Shown in pieces: positions 20,412 through 34,653 of a stretch of DNA of 64,000 nt. Position numbers and translations under genes: made by a program. The DNA is taken from contig NW_026912129.1 in NCBI RefSeq assembly GCF_963662255.1, forward strand, positions 496,001 through 560,000. The letters are read 5' to 3'. Within the stretch, counting starts at the first letter, position 1; every line of letters starts with the position of its first letter. The notes under the pieces were generated by a model that saw only the letters and a list, made by a program, of their open reading frames with translations, was not told the origin of the DNA and did not search any database. This DNA is from Cinclus cinclus (Eukaryota; Chordata; Aves; Passeriformes; Cinclidae).

Positions 20412-23400
20412 GTCACAATGGATCCTTGCTTCTCTTAACCCCTGTGGTGTCACAATGCATCCCATGCCCTTTTAGGCCACTTGATGTCACAATGAATCAT
20501 TTGATTCTTGGCCTCCATTGTGGCATAATAGATCCTTGCTTCTATTGGTCCCCGAGCTGTAACAATCCATCCCTGGCCATTTTAGGCCCCCTGGTGTCAC
20601 AATGGATCATTAGATTGTTAGCCTGCATTGGGTCACAATGGTTCCTTGCTTCTCTTAACCCCTGTGGTGTCACAATGCATCCCATGCCCTTTTAGGCCAC
20701 TTGGTGTTACAATGAATCATTTGATTCTTGGCCTCCATGGGGTCATAATATTTCCATGTTTTTATTGTGCCCCATGCTTTCACAATTCATCCCTGGCCCT
20801 ATTACAACCCCTGGTGTCACAAGGGATCATTAGATTGTTAGCCTGCATTGGGTCACAATGGATCCTTGCTTCTCACCCCCTGTGGTGTCACAATGCATCC
20901 CATGCCCTTTTAGGCCACTTGATATTACAATGAATCATTTCATTTTTGGTCTCCATGGTGGCATAATTGTACCAGGTTTTAATTGGGCCCCATGATTTCA
21001 CAATTCATCCCTGCCCCTTTTAGGCCCATAGGTGTCACAAGGGATCATTAGATTGTTAGCCTCCATTGGGTCACAATGGATCCTTGCTTCTCTTAACCTC
21101 TGTGGTGTCACAATGCATTCCATGCCCTTTTAGGCCACTTGGTCTTATAATGAACCATTTGATTCTTGGCCTCCATGGTGTCATAATGGTTCCTTGTTTC
21201 TATTGGCCCCCATGCTGTCACAATTCATCCCTGGCCCTTTCTAAACACCCTGGTGCCACAAGGGATCATTAGATTGTTAGCCTGCATTGGGTCACAATGG
21301 TTCCTTGCTTCTCTTAACCCCTGTGGTGTCACAATGCATCCCATGCCCTTTTAGGCCACTTGATGTCACAATGAATCATTTGATTCTTGGCCTCCATGGT
21401 GATATAATAGATCCTTGCTTCTATTGGTCCTCATGCTGTAACAATTCATCCCTGGCCCTTTTTATACCCCCTGGTGCCACAAGGGATCATTAGATTGTTA
21501 GCCTGCATGGGGTCAAAATGGATCCTTGCTTCTCTTAGCCCCTGTGGTGTCACAATGCATCCCATGCCCTTTTAGGCCACTTGGTGTTACAATGAATCAT
21601 TTGATTCTTGGCCTCTATGGTGTCATAATATTTCCATGATTTTATTGTGCCCCATGCTTTCACAATTCATCCCTGGCCCTATTACAACGCCTGGTGCCAC
21701 AAGGGATCATTAGATTATTAGCCTGCATTGGGTCACAATGGTTCCTTGCTTCTCTTAACCCCTGTGGTGTCACAATGCATCCCATACCCTTTTAGGCCAC
21801 TTGATGTCACAATGAATCATTTGATTCTTGGCCTCCATGGTGGCATAATAGGTCCTTGCTTCTATTGGTCCCCGTGCTGTAACAATCCATCCCTGGCCAT
21901 TTTAGGCCCCCTGGTGTCACAAGGGATCTTTAGATTGTTAGCCTGCATTGGGTCACAATGGTTCCTTGCTTCTCTTAGCCCCTGTGGTGTCACAATGCAT
22001 CCCATGCCCTTTTAGGCCACTTGGTGTTACAATGAATCATTTGAGTCTTGGCCTCTATTGTGTCATAATATTTCCATGATTTTATTGTGCCCCATGCTTT
22101 CACAATTCATCCCTGGCCCTATTGCAACCCCTGGTGTCACAATGGATCATTAGATTGTTAGCCTGCATTGGGTCACAATGGTTCCTTGCTTCTCTTAACC
22201 CCTGTGGTGTCACAATGCATTCCAGGACCTTTTAGGCCACTTGGTCTTACAATGCACCATTTGATTCTTGGCCTCCATGGTGTCATAATGGTTCCTTGCT
22301 TCTGTAGGTCCCCATGCTGTCAGAGTTCATCCGTGGTCCTTTTGCGCCCCCTGGTGTCAAAAGGGATTCTTAGATTGTTAGCCTGCATTGGGTCACAATG
22401 GTTCCTTGCTTCTCTTAACCTCTGTGGTGTCACAATGCATTCCATGCCCTTTTAGGCCACTTGGTCTTACAATGAACCATTTGATTCTTGGCCTCCATGG
22501 TGTCATAATGGTTCCTTGTTTCTATTGGCCCCCATGCTGTCACAATTCATCCCTGGCCCTTTTAGGCCCCCTGGTGTCAAATGGGATCCTGGGATTATTA
22601 GCCTCCATTGGGTCACAATGGATCCTTGCTTCTCTTAACCCCTGTGGTGTCACAATGCATCCCATGCCCTTTTAGGCCACTTGATGTCACAATGAATCAT
22701 TTGATTCTTGGCCTCCATGGTGACATAATAGATCCTTGCTTCTATTGGTCCCCGTGCTGTAACAATTCATCCCTGGCCCTTTTTATACCCCCTGGTGCCA
22801 CAAGGGATCATTAGATTGTTAGCCTGCATTGGGTCACAATGGTTCCTTGCTTCTCTTAACCCCTGTGGTGTCACAATGCATCCCATGCCCTTTTAGGCCA
22901 CTTGGTGTTACAATGAATCATTTGATTCTTGGCCTCCATGGTGTCATAATATTTCCATGATTTTATTGTGCCCCATGCTTTCACATTTCATCCCTGGCCC
23001 TATTACAACGCCTGGTGCCACAAGGGATCATTAGATTATTAGCCTGCATTGGGTCACAATGGTTCCTTGCTTCTCTTAACCCCTGTGGTGTCACAATGCA
23101 TCCCATGCCCTTTTAGGCCACTTGATGTCACAATGAATCATTTGATTCTTGGCCTCCATGGTGGCATAATAGATCCTTGCTTCTATTGGTCCCCGTGCTG
23201 TAACAATCCATCCCTGGCCATTTTAGGCCCCCTGGTGTCACAAGGGATCTTTAGATTGTTAGCCTGCATTGGGTCACAATGGTTCCTTGCTTCTCTTAAC
23301 CCCTGTGGTGTCACAATGCATCCCATGCCCTTTTAGGCCACTTGGTGTTACAATGAATCATTTGAGTCTTGGCCTCTATGGTGTCATAATATTTCCATGA

Positions 23401-25253
23401 TTTTATTGTGCCCCATGCATTCACAATTCATCCCTGGCCCTATTACAACCCCTGGTGTCACAATGGATCATTAGATTGTTAGCCTGCATTGGGTCACAAT
23501 GGTTCCTTGCTTCTCTTAACCCCTGTGGTGTCACAATGCATTCCAAGACCTTTTAGGCCACTTGGTCTTACAATGAACCATTTGATTCTTGGCCTCCATG
23601 GTGTCATAATGGTTCCTTGCTTCTATAGGTCCCCATGCTGTCAGAGTTCATCCGTGGTCCTTTTGCGCCCCCTGATGTCAAAAGGGATTCTTAGATTGTT
23701 AGCCTGCATTGGGTCACAATGGATCCTTGCTTCTCTTAACACCTGTGGTGTCACAATGCATCCCATTCCCCTTTAGGCCACTTGATATCACAATGAATCA
23801 TTTCATTTTTGGCCTCCATGGTGGCATAATTGTACCAGGATTTAATTGGGCCCCATGCTTTCACAATTCATCTCTGGCCCTTTTACGCCCATTGGTGTCA
23901 CAAGGGACCTTTAGATTGTTACCCTGCATTTGGTCACAATGGTTCCTTGCTTCTCTTATCCTCTGTGGTGTCACAATGCATTCCATGCCATTTTAGGCCA
24001 CTTGATGTCACAATGAATCATTTGATTCTTGGCCTCCATGGTGTCATAATGGTTCCTTGTTTCTATTGGCCCCCATGCTGTCACAATTCATCCCTGGCCC
24101 TTTTACGCCCCCTGGTGTCAAATGGGATCCTGGGATTATTAGCCTCCATTGGGTCACAATGGATCCTTGCTTCTCTTAACCTCTGTGGTGTCACAATGCA
24201 TTCCATGCCATTTTAGGCCACTTGATGTCACAATGAATCATTTGATTCTTGGCCTCCATGGTGTCATAATGGTTCCTTGTTTCTATTGGCCCCCATGCTG
24301 TCACAATTCATCCCTGGCCCTTTTACACCCCCTGGTGTCAAATGGGATCCTGGGATTATTAGCCTCCATTGGGTCACAATGGATCCTTGCTTCTCTTAAC
24401 CCCTGTGGTGTCACAATGCATCCCATGCCCTTTTAGGCCACTTGATGTCACAATGAATCATTTGATTCTTGGCCTCCATGGTGGCATAATAGATCCTTAC
24501 TTCTTTTGGTCCCCGTGCTGTAACAATCCATCCCTGGCCATTTTTTGCCCCCTGGTGTCACAATGGATCATTAGATTGTTAGCCTGCATTGGGTCACAAT
24601 GGTTCCTTGCTTCTCTTAACCTCTGTGGTGTCACAATGCATTCCAAGACCTTTTAGGCCACTTGGTCTTACAATGAACCATTTGATTCTTGGCCTCCATG
24701 GTGTCATAATGGTTCCTTGCTTCTGTAGGTCCCCATGCTGTCAGAGTTCATCCGTGGTCCTTTTGCGCCCCCTGGTATCAAAAGGGATTCTTAGATTGTT
24801 AGCCTGCATTGGGTCACAATGTTTCCTTGCTTCTCTTAACCTCTGTGGTGTCACAATGCATTCCATGCACATTTAGGCCACTTGGTCTTACAATGAACCA
24901 TTTGATTCTTGGCCTCCATGGTGTCATAATGGTTCCTTGTTTCTATTGGCCCCCATGCTGTCACAATTCATCCCTGGCCCTTTTAGGCCCCCTGGTGTCA
25001 AATGGGATCCTGGGATTATTAGCCTCCATTGGGTCACAATGGATCCTTGCTTCTCTTAACCCCTGTGGTGTCACAATGCATCCCATGCCCTTTTAGGCCA
25101 CTTGATGTCACAATGAATCATTTGATTCTTGGCCTCCATGGTGACATAATAGATCCTTGCTTCTATTGGTCCCCGTGCTGTAACAATTCATCCCTGGCCC
25201 TTTTTATACCCCCTGGTGCCACAAGGGATCATTAGATTGTTAGCCTGCATTGG
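20412..25253 (+). repeat. 22-unit higher-order repeat (type 2), full copy
   Basis: Unit order is IV-V-VI-II'-III'-V-IV-V-I-II-III-V-IV-V-I-VI-II-II-IV-I-II-III. The next copy follows at 4842 bp. The opening IV unit is marked by cctccattgtgg and cccgagctg, and the third unit by the 2-bp A deletion. This is the longest form of the type 2 HOR seen here; shorter neighbours can be derived from it by deletion of whole units. Confidence 0.92.
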
Positions 25254-28200
25254 GTCACAATGGATCCTTGCTTCTCTTAACCCCTGTGGTGTCACAATGC
25301 ATCCCATGCCCTTTTAGGCCACTTGATGTCACAATGAATCATTTGATTCTTGGCCTCCATTGTGGCATAATAGATCCTTGCTTCTATTGTTCCCCGAGCT
25401 GTAACAATCCATCCCTGGCCATTTTAGGCCCCCTGGTGTCACAATGGATCATTAGATTGTTAGCCTGCATTGGGTCACAATGGTTCCTTGCTTCTCTTAA
25501 CCCCTGTGGTGTCACAATGCATCCCATGCCCTTTTAGGCCACTTGGTGTTACAATGAATCATTTGATTCTTGGCCTCCATGGGGTCATAATATTTCCATG
25601 TTTTTATTGTGCCCCATGCTTTCACAATTCATCCCTGGCCCTATTACAACCCCTGGTGTCACAAGGGATCATTAGATTGTTAGCCTGCATTGGGTCACAA
25701 TGGATCCTTGCTTCTCACCCCCTGTGGTGTCACAATGCATCCCATGCCCTTTTAGGCCACTTGATATTACAATGAATCATTTCATTTTTGGTCTCCATGG
25801 TGGCATAATTGTACCAGGTTTTAATTGGGCCCCATGTTTTCACAATTCATCCCTGCCCCTTTTAGGCCCATAGGTGTCACAAGGGATCATTAGATTGTTA
25901 GCCTCCATTGGGTCACAATGGATCCTTGCTTCTCTTAACCTCTGTGGTGTCACAATGCATTCCATGCCCTTTTAGGCCACTTGGTCTTATAATGAACCAT
26001 TTGATTCTTGGCCTCCATGGTGTCATAATGGTTCCTTGTTTCTATTGGCCCCCATGCTGTCACAATTCATCCCTGGCCCTTTCTAAACACCCTGGTGCCA
26101 CAAGGGATCATTAGATTGTTAGCCTGCATTGGGTCACAATGGTTCCTTGCTTCTCTTAACCCCTGTGGTGTCACAATGCATCCCATGCCCTTTTAGGCCA
26201 CTTGATGTCACAATGAATCATTTGATTCTTGGCCTCCATGGTGATATAATAGATCCTTGCTTCTATTGGTCCTCATGCTGTAACAATTCATCCCTGGCCC
26301 TTTTTATACCCCCTGGTGCCACAAGGGATCATTAGATTGTTAGCCTGCATGGGGTCACAATGGATCCTTGCTTCTCTTAGCCCCTGTGGTGTCACAATGC
26401 ATCCCATGCCCTTTTAGGCCACTTGGTGTTACAATGAATCATTTGATTCTTGGCCTCTATGGTGTCATAATATTTCCATGATTTTATTGTGCCCCATGCT
26501 TTCACAATTCATCCCTGGCCCTATTACAACGCCTGGTGCCACAAGGGATCATTAGATTATTAGCCTGCATTGGGTCACAATGGTTCCTTGCTTCTCTTAA
26601 CCCCTGTGGTGTCACAATGCATCCCATACCCTTTTAGGCCACTTGATGTCACAATGAATCATTTGATTCTTGGCCTCCATGGTGGCATAATAGATCCTTG
26701 CTTCTATTGGTCCCCGTGCTGTAACAATCCATCCCTGGCCATTTTAGGCCCCCTGGTGTCACAAGGGATCTTTAGATTGTTAGCCTGCATTGGGTCACAA
26801 TGGTTCCTTGCTTCTCTTAGCCCCTGTGGTGTCACAATGCATCCCATGCCCTTTTAGGCCACTTGGTGTTACAATGAATCATTTGAGTCTTGGCCTCTAT
26901 TGTGTCATAATATTTCCATGATTTTATTGTGCCCCATGCTTTCACAATTCATCCCTGGCCCTATTAAAACCGCTGGTGTCACAATGGATCATTAGATTGT
27001 TAGCCTGCATTGGGTCACAATGGTTCCTTGCTTCTCTTAACCCCTGTGGTGTCACAATGCATTCCAGGACCTTTTAGGCCACTTGGTCTTACAATGCACC
27101 ATTTGATTCTTGGCCTCCATGGTGTCATAATGGTTCCTTGCTTCTGTAGGTCCCCATGCTGTCAGAGTTCATCCGTGGTCCTTTTGCGCCCCCTGGTGTC
27201 AAAAGGGATTCTTAGATTGTTAGCCTGCATTGGGTCACAATGGTTCCTTGCTTCTCTTAACCTCTGTGGTGTCACAATGCATTCCATGCCCTTTTAGGCC
27301 ACTTGGTCTTACAATGAACCATTTGATTCTTGGCCTCCATGGTGTCATAATGGTTCCTTGTTTCTATTGGCCCCCATGCTGTCACAATTCATCCCTGGCC
27401 CTTTTAGGCCCCCTGGTGTCAAATGGGATCCTGGGATTATTAGCCTCCATTGGGTCACAATGGATCCTTGCTTCTCTTAACCCCTGTGGTGTCACAATGC
27501 ATCCCATGCCCTTTTAGGCCACTTGATGTCACAATGAATCATTTGATTCTTGGCCTCCATGGTGACATAATAGATCCTTGCTTCTATTGGTCCCCGTGCT
27601 GTAACAATTCATCCCTGGCCCTTTTTATACCCCCTGGTGCCACAAGGGATCATTAGATTGTTAGCCTGCATTGGGTCACAATGGTTCCTTGCTTCTCTTA
27701 ACCCCTGTGGTGTCACAATGCATCCCATGCCCTTTTAGGCCACTTGGTGTTACAATGAATCATTTGATTCTTGGCCTCCATGGTGTCATAATATTTCCAT
27801 GATTTTATTGTGCCCCATGCTTTCACATTTCATCCCTGGCCCTATTACAACGCCTGGTGCCACAAGGGATCATTAGATTATTAGCCTGCATTGGGTCACA
27901 ATGGTTCCTTGCTTCTCTTAACCCCTGTGGTGTCACAATGCATCCCATGCCCTTTTAGGCCACTTGATGTCACAATGAATCATTTGATTCTTGGCCTCCA
28001 TGGTGGCATAATAGATCCTTGCTTCTATTGGTCCCCGTGCTGTAACAATCCATCCCTGGCCATTTTAGGCCCCCTGGTGTCACAAGGGATCTTTAGATTG
28101 TTAGCCTGCATTCGGTCACAATGGTTCCTTGCTTCTCTTAACCCCTGTGGTGTCACAATGCATCCCATGCCCTTTTAGGCCACTTGGTGTTACAATGAAT

Positions 28201-29874
28201 CATTTGAGTCTTGGCCTCTATGGTGTCATAATATTTCCATGATTTTATTGTGCCCCATGCATTCACAATTCATCCCTGGCCCTATTACAACCCCTGGTGT
28301 CACAATGGATCATTAGATTGTTAGCCTGCATTGGGTCACAATGGTTCCTTGCTTCTCTTAACCCCTGTGGTGTCACAATGCATTCCAAGACCTTTTAGGC
28401 CACTTGGTCTTACAATGAACCATTTGATTCTTGGCCTCCATGGTGTCATAATGGTTCCTTGCTTCTATAGGTCCCCATGCTGTCAGAGTTCATCCGTGGT
28501 CCTTTTGCGCCCCCTGATGTCAAAAGGGATTCTTAGATTGTTAGCCTGCATTGGGTCACAATGGATCCTTGCTTCTCTTAACACCTGTGGTGTCACAATG
28601 CATCCCATTCCCCTTTAGGCCACTTGATATCACAATGAATCATTTCATTTTTGGCCTCCATGGTGGCATAATTGTACCAGGATTTAATTGGGCCCCATGC
28701 TTTCACAATTCATCTCTGGCCCTTTTACGCCCATTGGTGTCACAAGGGACCTTTAGATTGTTACCCTGCATTTGGTCACAATGGTTCCTTGCTTCTCTTA
28801 TCCTCTGTGGTGTCACAATGCATTCCATGCCATTTTAGGCCACTTGATGTCACAATGAATCATTTGATTCTTGGCCTCCATGGTGTCATAATGGTTCCTT
28901 GTTTCTATTGGCCCCCATGCTTTCACAATTCATCCCTGGCCCTTTTACGCCCCCTGGTGTCAAATGGGATCCTGGGATTATTAGCCTCCATTGGGTCACA
29001 ATGGATCCTTGCTTCTCTTAACCTCTGTGGTGTCACAATGCATTCCATGCCATTTTAGGCCACTTGATGTCACAATGAATCATTTGATTCTTGGCCTCCA
29101 TGGTGTCATAATGGTTCCTTGTTTCTATTGGCCCCCATGCTGTCACAATTCATCCCTGGCCCTTTTACACCCCCTGGTGTCAAATGGGATCCTGGGATTA
29201 TTAGCCTCCATTGGGTCACAATGGATCCTTGCTTCTCTTAACCCCTGTGGTGTCACAATGCATCCCATGCCCTTTTAGGCCACTTGATGTCACAATGAAT
29301 CATTTGATTCTTGGCCTCCATGGTGGCATAATAGATCCTTACTTCTTTTGGTCCCCGTGCTGTAACAATCCATCCCTGGCCATTTTTTGCCCCCTGGTGT
29401 CACAATGGATCATTAGATTGTTAGCCTGCATTGGGTCACAATGGTTCCTTGCTTCTCTTAACCTCTGTGGTGTCACAATGCATTCCAAGACCTTTTAGGC
29501 CACTTGGTCTTACAATGAACCATTTGATTCTTGGCCTCCATGGTGTCATAATGGTTCCTTGCTTCTGTAGGTCCCCATGCTGTCAGAGTTCATCCGTGGT
29601 CCTTTTGCGCCCCCTGGTATCAAAAGGGATTCTTAGATTGTTAGCCTGCATTGGGTCACAATGTTTCCTTGCTTCTCTTAACCTCTGTGGTGTCACAATG
29701 CATTCCATGCCCTTTTAGGCCACTTGGTCTTACAATGAACCATTTGATTCTTGGCCTCCATGGTGTCATAATGGTTCCTTGTTTCTATTGGCCCCCATGC
29801 TGTCACAATTCATCCCTGGCCCTTTTAGGCCCCCTGGTGTCAAATGGGATCCTGGGATTATTAGCCTCCATTGG
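25254..29874 (+). repeat. Type 2 HOR, 21-unit copy (terminal III missing)
   Basis: All units match 20412 onward at 4842 bp, but the last III is absent: II at 29655 runs directly into the marker IV unit at 29875. The offset from this copy to the next becomes 4621 bp, one unit shorter. Confidence 0.9.
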
Positions 29875-32296
29875 GTCACAATGGATCCTTGCTTCTCTTA
29901 ACCCCTGTGGTGTCACAATGCATCCCATGCCCTTTTAGGCCACTTGATGTCACAATGAATCATTTGATTCTTGGCCTCCATTGTGGCATAATAGATCCTT
30001 GCTTCTATTGGTCCCCGAGCTGTAACAATCCATCCCTGGCCATTTTAGGCCCCCTGGTGTCACAATGGATCATTAGATTGTTAGCCTGCATTGGGTCACA
30101 ATGGTTCCTTGCTTCTCTTAACCCCTGTGGTGTCACAATGCATCCCATGCCCTTTTAGGCCACTTGGTGTTACAATGAATCATTTGAGCCTTGGCCTCTA
30201 TTGTGTCATAATATTTCCATGTTTTTATTGTGCCCCATGCTTTCACAATTCATCCCTGGCCCTATTACAACCCCTGGTGTCACAAGGGATCATTAGATTG
30301 TTAGCCTGCATTGGGTCACAATGGATCCTTGCTTCTCACCCCCTGTGGTGTCACAATGCATCCCATGCCCTTTTAGGCCACTTGATATTACAATGAATCA
30401 TTTCATTTTTGGTCTCCATGGTGGCATAATTGTACCAGGTTTTAATTGGGCCCCATGTTTTCACAATTCATCCCTGCCCCTTTTAGGCCCATAGGTGTCA
30501 CAAGGGATCATTGGATTGTTAGCCTCCATTGGGTCACAATGGATCCATGCTTCTCTTAACCTCTGTGGTGTCACAATGCATTCCAAGACCTTTTAGGCCA
30601 CTTGGTCTTATAATGAACCATTTGATTCTTGGCCTCCATGGTGTCATAATGGTTCCTTGTTTCTATTGGCCCCCATGCTGTCACAATTCATCCCTGGCCC
30701 TTTCTAAACACCCTGGTGCCACAAGGGATCATTAGATTGTTAGCCTGCATTGGATCACAATGGTTCCTTGCTTCTCTTAACCCCTGTGGTGTCACAATGC
30801 ATCCCATGCCCTTTTAGGCCACTTGATGTCACAATGAATCATTTGATTCTTGGCCTCCATGGTGATATAATAGATCCTTGCTTCTATTGGTCCTCATGCT
30901 GTAACAATTCATCCCTGGCCCTTTTTATACCCCCTGGTGCCACAAGGGATCATTAGATTGTTAGCCTGCATGGGGTCACAATGGATCCTTGCTTCTCTTA
31001 GCCCCTGTGGTGTCACAATGCATCCCATGCCCTTTTAGGCCACTTGGTGTTACAATGAATCATTTGATTCTTGGCCTCTATGGTGTCATAATATTTCCAT
31101 GATTTTATTGTGCCCCATGCTTTCACAATTCATCCCTGGCCCTATTACAACGCCTGGTGCCACAAGGGATCATTAGATTATTAGCCTGCATTGGGTCACA
31201 ATGGTTCCTTGCTTCTCTTAACCCCTGTGGTGTCACAATGCATCCCATACCCTTTTAGGCCACTTGATGTCACAATGAATCATTTGATTCTTGGCCTCCA
31301 TGGTGGCATAATAGATCCTTGCTTCTATTGGTCCCCGTGCTGTAACAATCCATCCCTGGCCATTTTAGGCCCCCAGGTGTCTCAAGGGATCATTAGATTG
31401 TTAGCCTGCATTGGGTCACAATGATTCCTTGCTTCTCTTAGCCCCTGTGGTGTCACAATGCATCCCATGCCCTTTTAGGCCACTTGGTGTTACAATGAAT
31501 CATTTGAGTCTTGGCCTCTATTGTGTCATAATATTTCCATGTTTTTATTGTGCCCCATGCTTTCACAATCCATCCCTGGCCCTTTTTATATCCCCTGGTG
31601 CCAGAAGGGATCATTAGATTATTAGCCTGCATTGGGTCACAATGGTTCCTTGCTTCTCTTAACCTCTGTGGTGTCACAATGCATTCCAAGACCTTTTAGG
31701 CCACTTGGTCTTACAATGAACCATTTGATTCTTGGCCTCCATGGTGTCATAATGGTTCCTTGCTTCTGTAGGTCCCCATTCTGTCAGAGTTCATCCGTGG
31801 TCCTTTTGCGCCCCCTGGTATCAAAAGGGATTCTTAGATTGTTAGCCTGCATTGGGTCACAATGGTTCCTTGCTTCTCTTAACCTCTGTGGTGTCACAAT
31901 GCATTCCATGCACTTTTAGGCCACTTGGTCTTACAATGAACCATTTGATTCTTGGCCTCCATGGTGTCATAATGGTTCCTTGTTTCTATTGGCCCCCATG
32001 CTGTCACAATTCATCCCTGGCCCTTTTAGGCCCCCTGGTGTCAAATGGGATCCTGGGATTATTAGCCTCCATTGGGTCACAATGGATCCTTGCTTCTCTT
32101 AACCCCTGTGGTGTCACAATGCATCCCATGCCCTTTTAGGCCACTTGATGTCACAATGAATCATTTGATTCTTGGCCTCCATGGTGACATAATAGATCCT
32201 TGCTTCTATTGGTCCCCGTGCTGTAACAATTCATCCCTGGCCCTTTTTATACCCCCTGGTGCCACAAGGGATCATTAGATTGTTAGCCTGCATTGG
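29875..32296 (+). repeat. Type 2 HOR, 11-unit copy with V' insertion
   Basis: Unit order is IV-V-VI-II'-III'-V-IV-V'-I-II-III. The first seven units follow the type 2 order, then the V'-I pair, otherwise seen at the left edge and right third, replaces the middle of the HOR before the normal I-II-III end. From about 31307 the sequence is shared with 48253 onward. Confidence 0.88.
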
Positions 32297-34653
32297 GTCA
32301 CAATGGATCCTTGCTTCTCTTAACCCCTGTGGTGTCACAATGCATCCCATGCCCTTTTAGGCCACTTGATGTCACAATGAATCATTTGATTCTTGGCCTC
32401 CATTGTGGCATAATAGATCCTTGCTTCTATTGGTCCCCGAGCTGTAACAATCCATCCCTGGCCATTTTAGGCCCCCTGGTGTCACAATGGATCATTAGAT
32501 TGTTAGCCTGCATTGGGTCACAATGGTTCCTTGCTTCTCTTAACCCCTGTGGTGTCACAATGCATCCCATGCCCTTTTAGGCCACTTGGTGTTACAATGA
32601 ATCATTTGAGCCTTGGCCTCTATTGTGTCATAATATTTCCATGTTTTTATTGTGCCCCATGCTTTCACAATTCATCCCTGGCCCTATTACAACCCCTGGT
32701 GTCACAAGGGATCATTAGATTGTTAGCCTGCATTGGGTCACAATGGATCCTTGCTTCTCTTAACCCCTGTGGTGTCACAATGCATTCCAAGACCTTTTAG
32801 GCCACTTGATATTACAATGAATCATTTCATTTTTGGTCTCCATGGTGGCATAATTGTACCAGGTTTTAATTGGGCCCCATGTTTTCACAATTCATCCCTG
32901 CCCCTTTTAGGCCCATAGGTGTCACAAGGGATCATTAGATTGTTAGCCTCCATTGGGTCACAATGGATCCTTGCTTCTCTTAACCTCTGTGGTGTCACAA
33001 TGCATTCCAAGACCTTTTAGGCCACTTGGTCTTATAATGAACCATTTGATTCTTGGCCTCCATGGTGTCATAATGGTTCCTTGTTTCTATTGGCCCCCAT
33101 GCTGTCACAATTCATCCCTGGCCCTTTCTAAACACCCTGGTGCCACAAGGGATCATTAGATTGTTAGCCTGCATTGGATCACAATGGTTCCTTGCTTCTC
33201 TTAACCCCTGTGGTGTCACAATGCATCCCATGCCCTTTTAGGCCACTTGATGTCACAATGAATCATTTGATTCTTGGCCTCCATGGTGATATAATAGATC
33301 CTTGCTTCTATTGGTCCTCATGCTGTAACAATTCATCCCTGGCCCTTTTTATACCCCCTGGTGCCACAAGGGATCATTAGATTGTTAGCCTGCATGGGGT
33401 CACAATGGATCCTTGCTTCTCTTAGCCCCTGTGGTGTCACAATGCATCCCATGCCCTTTTAGGCCACTTGGTGTTACAATGAATCATTTGATTCTTGGCC
33501 TCTATGGTGTCATAATATTTCCATGATTTTATTGTGCCCCATGCTTTCACAATTCATCCCTGGCCCTATTACAACGCCTGGTGCCACAAGGGATCATTAG
33601 ATTATTAGCCTGCATTGGGTCACAATGGTTCCTTGCTTGTCTTAACCCCTGTGGTGTCACAATGCATCCCATACACTTTTAGGCCACTTGATGTCACAAT
33701 GAATCATTTGATTCTTGGCCTCCATGGTGGCATAATAGATCCTTGCTTCTATTGGTCCCCGTGCTGTAACAATCCATCCCTGGCCATTTTAGGCCCCCTG
33801 GTGTCACAAGGGATCTTTAGATTGTTAGCCTGCATTGGGTCACAATGGTTCCTTGCTTCTCTTAGCCCCTGTGGTGTCACAATGCATCCCATGCCCTTTT
33901 ATGCCACTTGGTGATACAATGAATAATTTGAGTCTTGGCCTCTATTGTGTCATAATATTTCCATGATTTTATTGTGCCCCATGCTTTCACAATTCATCCC
34001 TGGCCCTATTGCAACCCCTGGTGTCACAATGGATCATTAGATTGTTAGCCTGCATTGGGTCACAATGGTTCCTTGCTTCTCTTAACCCCTGTGGTGTCAC
34101 AATGCATCCCATGCCCTTTTAGGCCACTTGGTCTTACAATGAACCATTTGATTCTTGGCCTCCATGGTGTCATAATGGTTCCTTGTTTCTATTGGCCCCC
34201 ATGCTGTCACAATTCATCCCTGGCCCTTTTAGGCCCCCTGGTGTCAAATGGGATCCTGGGATTATTAGCCTCCATTGGGTCACAATGGATCCTTGCTTCT
34301 CTTAACCCCTGTGGTGTCACAATGCATCCCATGCCCTTTTAGGCCACTTGATGTCACAATGAATCATTTGATTCTTGGCCTCCATGGTGACATAATAGAT
34401 CCTTGCTTCTATTGGTCCCCGTGCTGTAACAATTCATCCCTGGCCCTTTTTATACACCCTGGTGCCACAAGGGATCATTAGATTGTTAGCCTGCATTGGG
34501 TCACAATGGTTCCTTGCTTCTCTTAACCCCTGTGGTGTCACAATGCATCCCATGCCCTTTTAGGCCACTTGGTGTTACAATGAATCATTTGATTCTTGGC
34601 CTCTATGGTGTCATAATATTTCCATGATTTTATTGTGCCCCATGCTTTCACAA
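31307..34653 (+). repeat. 3.3-kb segment shared with 48253-51599, copy 1
   Basis: Unit order and private variants match at a constant offset of 16,946 bp (77 units). Differences seen include cttgctt followed by gtctta near 33638 and gaataatttg near 33924. The left limit is set by ggcataata here against gacataata in the partner, and the right limit by cacaattc here against cacatttc. Confidence 0.85.
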
